Under the pieces are notes generated by a model. The model saw only the letters and a program-made list of their open reading frames with translations, searched no databases and was not told the DNA's origin. The translations under genes and the position numbers were made by a program. From Clostridiales bacterium (GTDB lineage: Bacteria > Bacillota > Clostridia > Saccharofermentanales > Saccharofermentanaceae): DNA of 64,000 nt. The stretch covers positions 1 to 64,000 of the forward strand of contig JAFRQR010000020.1 of the NCBI GenBank assembly GCA_017428545.1, in the 5' to 3' direction. Position 1 is the stretch's first letter; each line of letters starts with the position of its first letter. Below are positions 27,501 through 35,470 of the stretch, in pieces.

Positions 27501-28286
27501 TTATCTGAGATCCTTTTTCGTATATTTTCCATAAGCACAGATGATGCCGATGATCATCAGGACCATGCCGGGAAGAAGGTACTTTACTTCGATCCCGTGA
27601 TTGTTGATGATCTCGGAACTTTCCGTATACCCGAAGGCCGAGATGTATTTTAAGACCTTTGCCGATTCGGTGATGTTGGCAATGATGTTCAGAAGGTACA
27701 TAAAACCGGCCACACCGACACCGATGCCGATGCCGCCGCGCGTCAAAAATGCCGAGATACCGAAGCAGATCCCCGCGATCTCAAACTGCATCAGAAGATA
27801 CGAAAGGTGGATCAAAAGAAGTTCCTGCCAGAAGACTTCTTCCCCGATCGCAAGGATCGACACGATCGAAAAGACCAGGACGACCACATTCATGATCAGA
27901 AGAATGGCATAGACCGACATAAGCTTTTCGGTGATCGCGCGCACACGGGAGACCGGATGCGTGAACAAAAACTCCGCGGTATGGCCGTGCTCTTCTTTCA
28001 TGAGCGCGGAAACACCGACGATCGCCGCGAAGAACGCGCCGCCCAGGCCGAGTACGTTTCCCGCCTCTACGGCATAAAATCCGATCAGCGTTCCGAAGTT
28101 GAGTTTATCCATACCGAAAGCCTGCGTAAAACTGCCCATCGAGGCAAACAGCTTATTGACATCGCTCATCTGCGACTTCATTTCCGGAAACATCAGGATG
28201 CACACGGCGATCATGAAGCCGATCGAAAGGCTCCAGATCAGTGTCGCGGTCTTCTGTGATCTTATTTCCTGTTTGAGTATCGTCAT
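27501..28286 (-). CDS. ABC-2 type exporter permease
   Basis: Six hydrophobic segments typical of single-chain ABC-2 permeases, with N-terminus MTILKQEIRSQKTATLIWSLSIG. I use the ATG at 28286, which has GAGGAAAG upstream. An in-frame GTG at 28331 would overlap the ATPase stop but lacks a ribosome binding site and adds only a Lys/Glu-rich peptide. The partner is the ATPase at 28328-29215, and both lie behind a TetR repressor gene. The cargo is unknown. Confidence 0.85.
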   Translation of the reverse strand: MTILKQEIRSQKTATLIWSLSIGFMIAVCILMFPEMKSQMSDVNKLFASMGSFTQAFGMDKLNFGTLIGFYAVEAGNVLGLGGAFFAAIVGVSALMKEEHGHTAEFLFTHPVSRVRAITEKLMSVYAILLIMNVVVLVFSIVSILAIGEEVFWQELLLIHLSYLLMQFEIAGICFGISAFLTRGGIGIGVGVAGFMYLLNIIANITESAKVLKYISAFGYTESSEIINNHGIEVKYLLPGMVLMIIGIICAYGKYTKKDLR

Positions 28287-28327
28287 GGTTCTTTCCTCTT
28301 TTTTCGTATCTTTCTTCCGGGTTTCCT

Positions 28328-29215
28328 TCACGACTCGTAGTAGTGCATGAAGATCTCTTCAAGGCTCGGTTCGGTGATCGTCAGATCCTTTACATTCTCA
28401 TTAGACAGGACCGTAAGGAGTTTCTTGATATCTCCGTTATAAAGGAAACCCAAGGCATCTTGTCTGTTTTCTTCCGTGTATGTGATCCCGGAAAGGCCGG
28501 TAAGGTTTTCTTTTGCGACACCTCCGCGTATAGTGACCTTTTTCGCGCCGGTCTGCTCGAGTTTTTCCACCTTATCTGAAAGAAGGATCTTTCCTTCCTT
28601 GATAAAAGCCGCCGACCGGCAATAGGCCTGCACCTCCGAAAGGATATGCGAGGAGAAAAAGATCGTCGAGCCGTTTTCGTTTTCCTCTTTTAATATTGAA
28701 AAGAACTCTTTTTGCATCAGCGGATCAAGGCCCGATGTCGGTTCGTCCAATATCAGAAGATCCGGGTGATGCTGTACGGCGCAGATGATGCCGACTTTCT
28801 TTCTGTTTCCGAGGGACAGATCCTCGACCCGTTTACTAAGATCCAGATCCAGCCGCTCACTTAATTCCGCCGCCCGTTTAGTGCAGTCTTTTTTGCGAAG
28901 AGCCGCTGAATAAGAGATGGCATCCTTGACCTTCATCTTCGAATAGAAATGGATCTCCGAAGGAAGATATCCCGTATTTTCAAGGATCTTCTCTTTTTCT
29001 TCCGAAATATCGTATCCGAGGACCTTCGCGCTTCCCGAGGTCTTTCGGATCAAGCCGAGAAGAGTTCTTATCGCGGTGGATTTACCGGCGCCGTTTGGTC
29101 CGATAAAGCCGAAAAAGTCGCCCTTTTCGACCTGAAGGTCCAATCCTTCGATGCCGCGGATCTTCCCGTAGTATTTCGTAAGTTCATAAGTTTCGATGGC
29201 CGGATCTTTTGACAT
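28328..29215 (-). CDS. ABC transporter ATP-binding protein
   Basis: A 295-residue DRA/CcmA-type ATPase. The Walker A motif is GPNGAGKST (about 38-46), the signature is LSLGNRKKVGIICAVQ, and Walker B is LLILDEPTSGLDPLMQ. The first signature glycine pair is LSLGN instead of LSGGQ, as in several bacitracin/multidrug-type exporters. The C-terminal 80 residues end in EPSLEEIFMHYYES. It starts 10 bp after the TetR stop and is followed by the permease. Confidence 0.92.
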   Translation of the reverse strand: MSKDPAIETYELTKYYGKIRGIEGLDLQVEKGDFFGFIGPNGAGKSTAIRTLLGLIRKTSGSAKVLGYDISEEKEKILENTGYLPSEIHFYSKMKVKDAISYSAALRKKDCTKRAAELSERLDLDLSKRVEDLSLGNRKKVGIICAVQHHPDLLILDEPTSGLDPLMQKEFFSILKEENENGSTIFFSSHILSEVQAYCRSAAFIKEGKILLSDKVEKLEQTGAKKVTIRGGVAKENLTGLSGITYTEENRQDALGFLYNGDIKKLLTVLSNENVKDLTITEPSLEEIFMHYYES

Positions 29216-29224
29216 AGTATTTCC

Positions 29225-29830
29225 TCACTTCAAATATAGCGTTTTCCAAAAATCGATCATTTTTCTGTACTCGGCGACGAATCTTTCCACGTCGAGTTTT
29301 CCGGACTTCTGCATCCGGTACATGTATCCTTCCGAAGCCATGTACATATCCTGATACATCATCTTCAGATCCAGCCCGTCCTTAAAGGCCGACGGATCCA
29401 GATCCGGAATGATTTTATTCGTATCGAGTTTTCTATAGGGGCGGATGATTCTCTCGATCCCGGATCTTACTTCTTCGTCTTCTTCGTAATATGCTTTTAT
29501 GGCAAAAGCACTCATATCCGGGTAGATCTTCATCATGCCGGCCTTGGCGACCAGACCTTTGTACATCATCTCGAAGATGTCCTTCTCCTCATAGCAGCCG
29601 GCATCCTGCACGTATTTATGCGTGAGTTCTTCGGCCGTTTTCAGAAGATAAAGATAGAATTCCTTTTTATTCTTGAAATAGAAAAACAGAAGGGATTTAC
29701 TGATGCCGGCTTCGGCGGCGATCTCGTTCATCGGGCTTTTCCGGTACGAGTTATTCGCGAACACACAAAATCCGGCATTTAAAATGCGGTTTCTCTTTTC
29801 CTCGGGCAGCTGGTAAAACTTCTCGTTCAT
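29225..29830 (-). CDS. TetR-family regulator
   Basis: A 201-residue repressor-type protein. The DNA-binding domain is at about 12-58, with MNEIAAEAGISKSLLFFYFKNKKEFYLYLLK as the recognition region. The C-terminal ligand domain is helical. It is the first gene of the TetR-ATPase-permease operon. Upstream of its start lies a 17-bp near-palindrome (29849-29865) that is a likely binding site, so it probably represses the exporter and itself. Confidence 0.9.
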   Translation of the reverse strand: MNEKFYQLPEEKRNRILNAGFCVFANNSYRKSPMNEIAAEAGISKSLLFFYFKNKKEFYLYLLKTAEELTHKYVQDAGCYEEKDIFEMMYKGLVAKAGMMKIYPDMSAFAIKAYYEEDEEVRSGIERIIRPYRKLDTNKIIPDLDPSAFKDGLDLKMMYQDMYMASEGYMYRMQKSGKLDVERFVAEYRKMIDFWKTLYLK

Positions 29831-29848
29831 GGGATCTCCCTTTCGTCA

Positions 29849-29865
29849 TTGACCGTAACGGTTAA
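29849..29865. promoter_or_regulatory. Candidate TetR operator
   Basis: TTGACCGTAACGGTTAA is a palindrome apart from one outer base pair, centred on 29857. An additional half site ATTGACCGTT lies at 29881-29890. It lies 18-60 bp upstream of the TetR start on the minus strand. Confidence 0.55.
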
Positions 29866-29937
29866 TACCATTTTTACTCTATTGACCGTTTTTGAGAAGA
29901 CCCTGCCGGGGAAAAATTTTATGCGTATTCCAAATGA

Positions 29938-30564
29938 TCAGATCTTAATGCGCTGATAGTAAAAACAGGCAAGCTGTGTACGATCTCTAAGATCGAGTTT
30001 ACTTAGGACGGAACTGATCATGTTTCTGACGGTTCCTTCTCCGAGGAACATTTTCTGCGCGATCTCTTTATTGGAAAGGCCCTCGGCCACAAGCTCGACC
30101 AGCTCCCTTTCCTTCGGTGTGATGTCGAAATCTTCCCAGCGGAAGGATTCGCTCCGGTTCAAAAGATCCGGGAGACGTTCCACGATCTTGCCGCCGAATA
30201 CGGTCTGGCCTTCCTGTACAGCGTGGACCGCAGATCCCAAAGATCCTACATCCTGCTTGAGAATGTAGCCTTTCGCACCGACTTTCAGGGCGCGGTTGAT
30301 GTATTCGTCATCGAGGAATGTCGTCAGAAGGATCACTTTCGCTTCGGGATCGGTCTTTAATATCTCTGCCGTCGCGTCAAGTCCGTCCGTATCTTCCATA
30401 CGGATATCCGAAAGCACCACATCCGGCCTGACCTCAGGATATGCGGCGATGGCCTCTCTTCCGCTGCCGCACATACTTACGACCTCGATTGTACTATCCT
30501 GCTCCAGTATGATCTTTAATGACTGGTTAACGAGTGGATCGTCGTCCACGATCATGATCCTCAT
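29938..30564 (-). CDS. NarL/LuxR-family response regulator
   Basis: A 208-residue regulator with Asp53 (VVLSDIRM) as the expected phosphorylation site, ILLTTF and GYILKQD as switch residues, and a C-terminal LuxR-type helix-turn-helix (LTPKERELVELVAEGLSNKEIAQKMFLGEGTVRNMISSVL, about 146-185). It overlaps the kinase gene by 4 bp. Its target is probably the ABC operon it belongs to, perhaps through the GTCATGT sites at 35308-35357. Confidence 0.93.
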   Translation of the reverse strand: MRIMIVDDDPLVNQSLKIILEQDSTIEVVSMCGSGREAIAAYPEVRPDVVLSDIRMEDTDGLDATAEILKTDPEAKVILLTTFLDDEYINRALKVGAKGYILKQDVGSLGSAVHAVQEGQTVFGGKIVERLPDLLNRSESFRWEDFDITPKERELVELVAEGLSNKEIAQKMFLGEGTVRNMISSVLSKLDLRDRTQLACFYYQRIKI

Positions 30565-31772
30565 TTTCTTTCCTCCGTTTTTCTGGGTATCGTTACCGTA
30601 ATATGGAAACCGTCCTTCCCGCCGCGGATCGATGTTCTTCCGCCGCAGGAGGCTGCTCTCGAATTAATGTTATAAAGTCCGATCCCGTGCTCACCTTCCA
30701 AAGCCGCGAAATCCGACGGACGCGAAAGCTCCATCGGCTCGCATTTACCGTTATCGGAAACCAGTATCCTCCAAAAGGTCACATTCTCCACGACTTCGAG
30801 CCGCACCTTGGAACCGTTACTGTGTTTGGCGATATTCGTAACACCTTCTTTAAAGATGCCGAGGATCGCACTTTTGACGTCATTGGGAACCGGAGATTCG
30901 ATCGAAGTACTGACCGTGACATCAAACTTATCCTTGATCACGGAGGCGATCTCATGGATCCCGATCGAAAGGTCGATCGAATCGTCGTGAAGCTCATGCA
31001 CGCTTCTTCTTATGTTCGTCATCGCCTCATTTACCGTGCTGCTGACCGACTCCAGATACGGCTTGGTCTGCTCATCTTTATTGATGACAGAGATCGCCTG
31101 CAGCTGTACGACCGCGCGGGTAAGCATATGGCCGACGTTATCGTGGATCTCTCTGGCGATGCGGTTTCTTTCCTGTAAGGTCGCATTTCTCACCTGCATG
31201 TCCAGATTGTGGGAGATCTCATTTTTCAGTTGTTGGGACTTCTGCGCGTCGTAGCGGACATCGTCAAACTTATCGGTGAGCTGTGCTTTTTGCGTATTCA
31301 TATACGTCGTTTTCATGGCCATAACTGCGGCGGCTACGATCAGGAATACGACCAGATAATGCATCGTGATCACCGCGCATGCAATAAGGATCAGGATCTT
31401 AAGCCAGGTGATCCGTCTCGAAAAGATGCCGGAAACGGACTCGCGCCTGTTCTTCTCCTGATGAAACTTTGCAAATGCTTTTTCGGAATCGCTATCGGAA
31501 AAGAGTCCGTAGATGCAGATCGGGACAAGAACGCCCATTTCCGGATAGAAAAAAGCAAGGATCCCGGATCCTGTGGCAAGAAGAATCCCGGCGATCTGAC
31601 TCCTTACGGCTTCCTCCGCCATACCGATGATCAGTATGACAAGGATAGACACGACCTCTTTGGTGCCGATATCAGGCGCTAAAGAAAATCTGCCGTAAGA
31701 TCCTGCGAAACAAAGGATCAACGCTGCCGAAAGGATCGCAAGTATAGATTTGTCCAACAATCTGTTAATCAT
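30561..31772 (-). CDS. DesK/LiaS-type (HisKA_3) sensor histidine kinase
   Basis: I use the ATG at 31772 (MINRLLDKSILAIL); the longest frame begins at a TTG at 31790 with no ribosome binding site. About six membrane segments fill the first 150 residues. A coiled coil and AREIHDNVGHMLTRAVVQLQ (phosphorylated His near residue 208) follow, then the ATPase domain with ILVSDNGKCEP and GEHGIGLYNINSRA. Multi-helix sensors like this detect membrane or envelope change. It pairs with the regulator at 29938. Confidence 0.9.
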   Translation of the reverse strand: MINRLLDKSILAILSAALILCFAGSYGRFSLAPDIGTKEVVSILVILIIGMAEEAVRSQIAGILLATGSGILAFFYPEMGVLVPICIYGLFSDSDSEKAFAKFHQEKNRRESVSGIFSRRITWLKILILIACAVITMHYLVVFLIVAAAVMAMKTTYMNTQKAQLTDKFDDVRYDAQKSQQLKNEISHNLDMQVRNATLQERNRIAREIHDNVGHMLTRAVVQLQAISVINKDEQTKPYLESVSSTVNEAMTNIRRSVHELHDDSIDLSIGIHEIASVIKDKFDVTVSTSIESPVPNDVKSAILGIFKEGVTNIAKHSNGSKVRLEVVENVTFWRILVSDNGKCEPMELSRPSDFAALEGEHGIGLYNINSRAASCGGRTSIRGGKDGFHITVTIPRKTEERK

Positions 31773-31792
31773 ATGCCTATTATAGCGCAAAT

Positions 31793-31863
31793 GCAGAATG
31801 CTTGTCTTCAGCTGGTCCTCGGGGCTCTGCCCCTGCGGAATCGCTGTTCGACAAGCATTCTGC
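31793..31863. repeat. Nested intercistronic palindrome between permease and kinase genes
   Basis: GCAGAATGCTTGTC (31793-31806) and GACAAGCATTCTGC (31850-31863) are a perfect 14-bp inverted repeat. Inside lie CAGC (31809-31812) with GCTG (31843-31846), and GGGGC (31821-31825) with GCCCC (31829-31833). It sits in the 111-bp gap between the transporter genes and the kinase gene of one minus-strand operon. No T-run follows in the coding direction. It could be an RNA processing or stability element, or a small palindromic (REP/MITE-like) insertion. Confidence 0.6.
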
Positions 31864-31883
31864 GTTGCTGTTAATACATCCGA

Positions 31884-33089
31884 TCAAACTGATTTTCCCT
31901 GCTGGACTTTCTTGATCACTACCGAGATCAGGATGAAAGCCAGACCGAAGAGGATCTGTACGCCGAAGGACGAAAGGATCGAACCGACGCTGAAGGTGTA
32001 GTTCATACCGGAGCCCGAGTAGATCGTGTTAAAGACCTTTGCGCTCCAGAAGAACGGCAGGAAGTGTGCAAATGTCTGTACTCCTCTGCTTAAGAAGTAG
32101 AACGGAACGAAGATACCGCAAAGGAAGCTCATGGAAAGTCCTACCGAGTTGCAGATAAGGCTCAGGGTACCTGCAGAAAGACGGAAGCAGGAGATCATGA
32201 GGGTAAATCCGCTGATGTAGAAAGTCGTCGTGATCAGGTTCAGTACTACGACCCAGCCGTACTTGCTCATCATGTCGGAAGATCCTGCATAGATGAAGCA
32301 GAAGATCGTGTAGATGACCACGATGAAGACCGCGCAGGTCAGAAGTCCGAACATCTGCGACCATGTCTTTTCCCTCGGTTTTACCGGGGATGCGTCGATC
32401 CTCATAGAGACTTCCTTCTTATTTGCGGCGATGATGACCGATGCGATCGACATGCCGAGGAGCCACAATGTGATGAAGCAGAAATACATAAGGATCATGT
32501 AGACCGCATACTCTTTCGCGTTTGTGTGCTGAACGTCTTTCTTTTCCGTTACGACACCGAAGGTGACCTCGGAAACGGTCATTTCAAGTGCTTTTTCCAC
32601 GGAAGACTTATCATCCATACCCATCGCGCGATAGCTCTTATAGATGTTTACGAAAGAGTCGACATCGTTTACGAAACTGAAGGTCTTACCGGAGACCTGG
32701 CTGTGGGACTGGTATTCGAGAGATACATCCTCTCCGGCATCGATCTTTGCCTGGAAGTTCTCCGGAACCTCGATATAGAAATCGGAGATGGAGAAATAAA
32801 GGATGTCGTTGATTCTTTCATCAGAAGCCGTAGTATCTTCCACGCTGCCGTATTTATCGATGAGGGTTCTTACGCCCTTACTCAGCTCGCTATTATCATT
32901 ATCGCGGAACATAACTCCGAGGTTTTTATAATCTACGCTCTTTTCAGTTGCGGAACCTTCGTTTTTGTCAACGATAGACGGAGCGGAAACGATCATGGCC
33001 ACGGCATAGACCAGCATGATGATCGACGCGATCATGACAGAGATCTTATTTGCTTTTACCAGTTTGAAGAAATTCTTATAAAGCTGCAT
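31884..33089 (-). CDS. ABC-2 type permease (second of two)
   Basis: A 401-residue permease. A first membrane segment at about 18-35 is followed by a large extracellular domain (about 40-190) and then five segments at the C-terminus, the layout of YhgE/LnrM-N-type export permeases. GGAGAG precedes the ATG at 33089. It overlaps the upstream permease gene by 14 bp. The two permeases probably form a heterodimer with the ATPase at 34283-35224. Confidence 0.85.
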   Translation of the reverse strand: MQLYKNFFKLVKANKISVMIASIIMLVYAVAMIVSAPSIVDKNEGSATEKSVDYKNLGVMFRDNDNSELSKGVRTLIDKYGSVEDTTASDERINDILYFSISDFYIEVPENFQAKIDAGEDVSLEYQSHSQVSGKTFSFVNDVDSFVNIYKSYRAMGMDDKSSVEKALEMTVSEVTFGVVTEKKDVQHTNAKEYAVYMILMYFCFITLWLLGMSIASVIIAANKKEVSMRIDASPVKPREKTWSQMFGLLTCAVFIVVIYTIFCFIYAGSSDMMSKYGWVVVLNLITTTFYISGFTLMISCFRLSAGTLSLICNSVGLSMSFLCGIFVPFYFLSRGVQTFAHFLPFFWSAKVFNTIYSGSGMNYTFSVGSILSSFGVQILFGLAFILISVVIKKVQQGKSV

Positions 33090-34266
33090 ACTTTTCTCTC
33101 CTTAATTTCATGATCGAGACCGCAAGGAATACAAGTGTTGCGAAAGAGATCTTGATCAGGTTCATCCAGAATCCGTTCAGTGTCGGATAATTGACAAGGC
33201 GGTAGAACGCGAAGTTCATAATGGTCGCCGGGTTGATCTGATTTACGATCGGGCAGGACTTTTCGAGAAGTCCCGGGAGCTGGACGATCATCTCGCCGCT
33301 TAAGAAAACCGAGAGCATGACAAACGCCGTAGCCTTGTTATCTCTTGCATTCTCATCGCCCTTGGCAAACAGGCCGAAGCAGCAGCCGAGGCTCATAGAG
33401 AAGAGGTTTCCGATCAGTACGAATACGACGATCTCGAAAAGGCGGTTTCCGACCGGAATATCGAAGAACTTATTCATCGCGAACAGTTCGAAGAAAGTGA
33501 TCACGCAAGCAAGTGCATATCTTGCAAAGAACGCAGAAAGAAGGATCTTCGACTTTTTCGTCGGGGATACGCTCGTTCTCATTCCCGCGCCGCTTAAGTT
33601 GCCCTGGATGTCGAACACGGTGTGGATACCGGAGGTTACGTTAAAGAACATTCCCATGACGATCGTGCTGTAGAAATACCACATATAGACATTTGCGGAA
33701 GAACCGTCATCACCGAGATATGTGGTCTTGGCCTTCATGACCGGAACATTCTCCGAGATGCTTGCCATAACGAGTTCGATCTTATCCGGTGCCGTCATTG
33801 CGGCATCTTTCATGATCGTGTAGTTTCTTCTGAAGGACTCAACCACGGATCTTGCGACCATCAATGTGGTCATGTTCGCGCCGTCGCCGACCTTTACTTC
33901 GATGTTCTCGTTTTCCCCGTCGACCAGAAAGAGGACCTGGATGTCGTTATCAAGGATCTTCTTCTCAGCTTCTTCCTTAGAAGCGCTGTCGATAAGTTCT
34001 ACGATCGCGTGGTTATAACCCATGTTGCCGGACTTAACGGTCTCGGCATCAGACAGATTCGTAAGTACTGTCTGAAATTCTTCTGAAAAAGCACTTTCGC
34101 TTTCTACGATCACGCTGCTCTTTACCGGTTCAAAGTCTACTTCACCTCTTGCAGGCCCCATGAACGTTACGTTGAAGCAGAGCATCAGAAGGAGCGGAAA
34201 GGCCAGTGACCAGAAGACAAAGCCTTTGTCGCGCATTGTTTTGCGCAGATAATATGTAAACATCAT
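33076..34266 (-). CDS. ABC-2 type permease (first of two)
   Basis: The start at 34266 (MFTYYLRKTMRDKGFVFWSLAFPLLLML, or the preceding Met) follows GGAGGAAACGG. The longer frame from 34296 overlaps the ATPase gene and lacks a ribosome binding site. One N-terminal membrane segment, a roughly 150-residue extracellular domain, and five C-terminal segments are seen, as in its neighbour. It has the same size class as its neighbour, so the pair may have arisen by duplication. Confidence 0.85.
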   Translation of the reverse strand: MMFTYYLRKTMRDKGFVFWSLAFPLLLMLCFNVTFMGPARGEVDFEPVKSSVIVESESAFSEEFQTVLTNLSDAETVKSGNMGYNHAIVELIDSASKEEAEKKILDNDIQVLFLVDGENENIEVKVGDGANMTTLMVARSVVESFRRNYTIMKDAAMTAPDKIELVMASISENVPVMKAKTTYLGDDGSSANVYMWYFYSTIVMGMFFNVTSGIHTVFDIQGNLSGAGMRTSVSPTKKSKILLSAFFARYALACVITFFELFAMNKFFDIPVGNRLFEIVVFVLIGNLFSMSLGCCFGLFAKGDENARDNKATAFVMLSVFLSGEMIVQLPGLLEKSCPIVNQINPATIMNFAFYRLVNYPTLNGFWMNLIKISFATLVFLAVSIMKLRREKYAAL

Positions 34267-34282
34267 TTTCCGTTTCCTCCAA

Positions 34283-35224
34283 TTATTGATCGTCACGCAG
34301 TTCTTTTCCCGTAAGTTCGAGGAAAACGTCGTTGAGAGTCGGCTGCTCGGAGTATACGCTCTTCATCTTGTAGCCCCTCTCTTCGAGGACCTTAATGACT
34401 TCTACGACATTGTTGCCCTTACCGGCTTCGACCTTTAAGTGCTTGCCGTCATAATCAACGCTGAAGATATTTTCGAGGTTTCTGACCTTTTCGAGATCCT
34501 CATCCGTAACTCCCTTAACGGAGATCTTGATGATCTCGCTCTTTTTGATCATGCTCTTGAGCTTATCAACGGAACCCTCTGCGATCAGCTGTCCCTTATC
34601 GATGATGATGACGCGGTCAGCAAGCTGCTCGACTTCTTCCATATAGTGGGAAGTATAGATGATCGTCGCGCCTTCTTTTCTAAGTTCTTCGATCCCCTCG
34701 AGGATCTTGTTACGGCTTTGCGGGTCAACGGCGACTGTCGGCTCATCGAAGAAAATGATCTTCGGATTATGTGCGATACCGCAAGCAATATTCAGTCTTC
34801 TCTTCAGTCCTCCGGAGAGCTTCTTCGGACGGAACTTCTTAAACTCATTAAGTCCGACAAAGTCGATCGCTTCCTGAACTTTCTTTTTTCTTTCGTCCTT
34901 ATCTTTGATGTAAAGGCCGCAGAAGAAATCAATGTTTTCATAAACGGTCAGTTCTTCAAATACGGAAACTTCCTGCGGAACTACGCCGATTCTGCTTTTT
35001 AAATCATAAGCCTTCGGTGACATTTCCTTTCCCATGATCGTGATCGAACCCTTGTCGAATTCAAGAAGCGACAGGATGCAGTTGATGGTCGTTGACTTAC
35101 CGGAGCCGTTCGGTCCTAAAAGACCGAGGATCTCGCCTTCATTGACCGTCATGCTGAAATTATCAACGGCGATCAGTTCTTTATAGCGCTTTACCAGTCC
35201 GTCTACTTTAATGATCTCACTCAT
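34283..35224 (-). CDS. ABC exporter ATP-binding protein, LnrL/DrrA-like
   Basis: A 313-residue ATPase. Walker A is GPNGSGKST (about 35-43), the signature is KLSGGLKRRLNIACGIAHNPKI, and Walker B is IIFFDEPTVAVDPQSRNKI. The C-terminal 90 residues are the extension usual in drug-export ATPases. It is the first gene of a five-gene minus-strand run: ATPase, two permeases, kinase, regulator. The same set occurs in linearmycin resistance (lnrLMN with lnrJK) of Bacillus subtilis, so export of or protection from a membrane-active compound is a fair inference. Confidence 0.93.
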   Translation of the reverse strand: MSEIIKVDGLVKRYKELIAVDNFSMTVNEGEILGLLGPNGSGKSTTINCILSLLEFDKGSITIMGKEMSPKAYDLKSRIGVVPQEVSVFEELTVYENIDFFCGLYIKDKDERKKKVQEAIDFVGLNEFKKFRPKKLSGGLKRRLNIACGIAHNPKIIFFDEPTVAVDPQSRNKILEGIEELRKEGATIIYTSHYMEEVEQLADRVIIIDKGQLIAEGSVDKLKSMIKKSEIIKISVKGVTDEDLEKVRNLENIFSVDYDGKHLKVEAGKGNNVVEVIKVLEERGYKMKSVYSEQPTLNDVFLELTGKELRDDQ

Positions 35225-35307
35225 TTTCGTTTCCTCATTTCTTAGTATGTGTTTTCCGTCCGGGCCGTGCCCGTTTCTTTCATGAGACCATTATTCCATA
35301 ACCACAT

Positions 35308-35357
35308 GTCATGTCGTAAGTGAAAAGCATCACATAAAGACATGACAAATGTCATGT
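35308..35357. promoter_or_regulatory. GTCATGT repeats ahead of the ABC/two-component operon
   Basis: ACATGAC (35340-35346) and GTCATGT (35351-35357) form an inverted repeat with a 4-bp centre. Another GTCATGT lies at 35308-35314. They lie 84-133 bp upstream of the ATPase start, next to AT-rich promoter-like sequence. This is the expected place for the operon's NarL-type regulator to bind. Confidence 0.5.
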
Positions 35358-35470
35358 TAAATAATCCGGACAATTAAATCACCTTCCGTCTATCTGTTTT
35401 CATTTTCGAAACAGTTTAGAAAAAGCCGATTGGTACGATGAGGACATATAGTAAAAAGGGGGACATCCAT

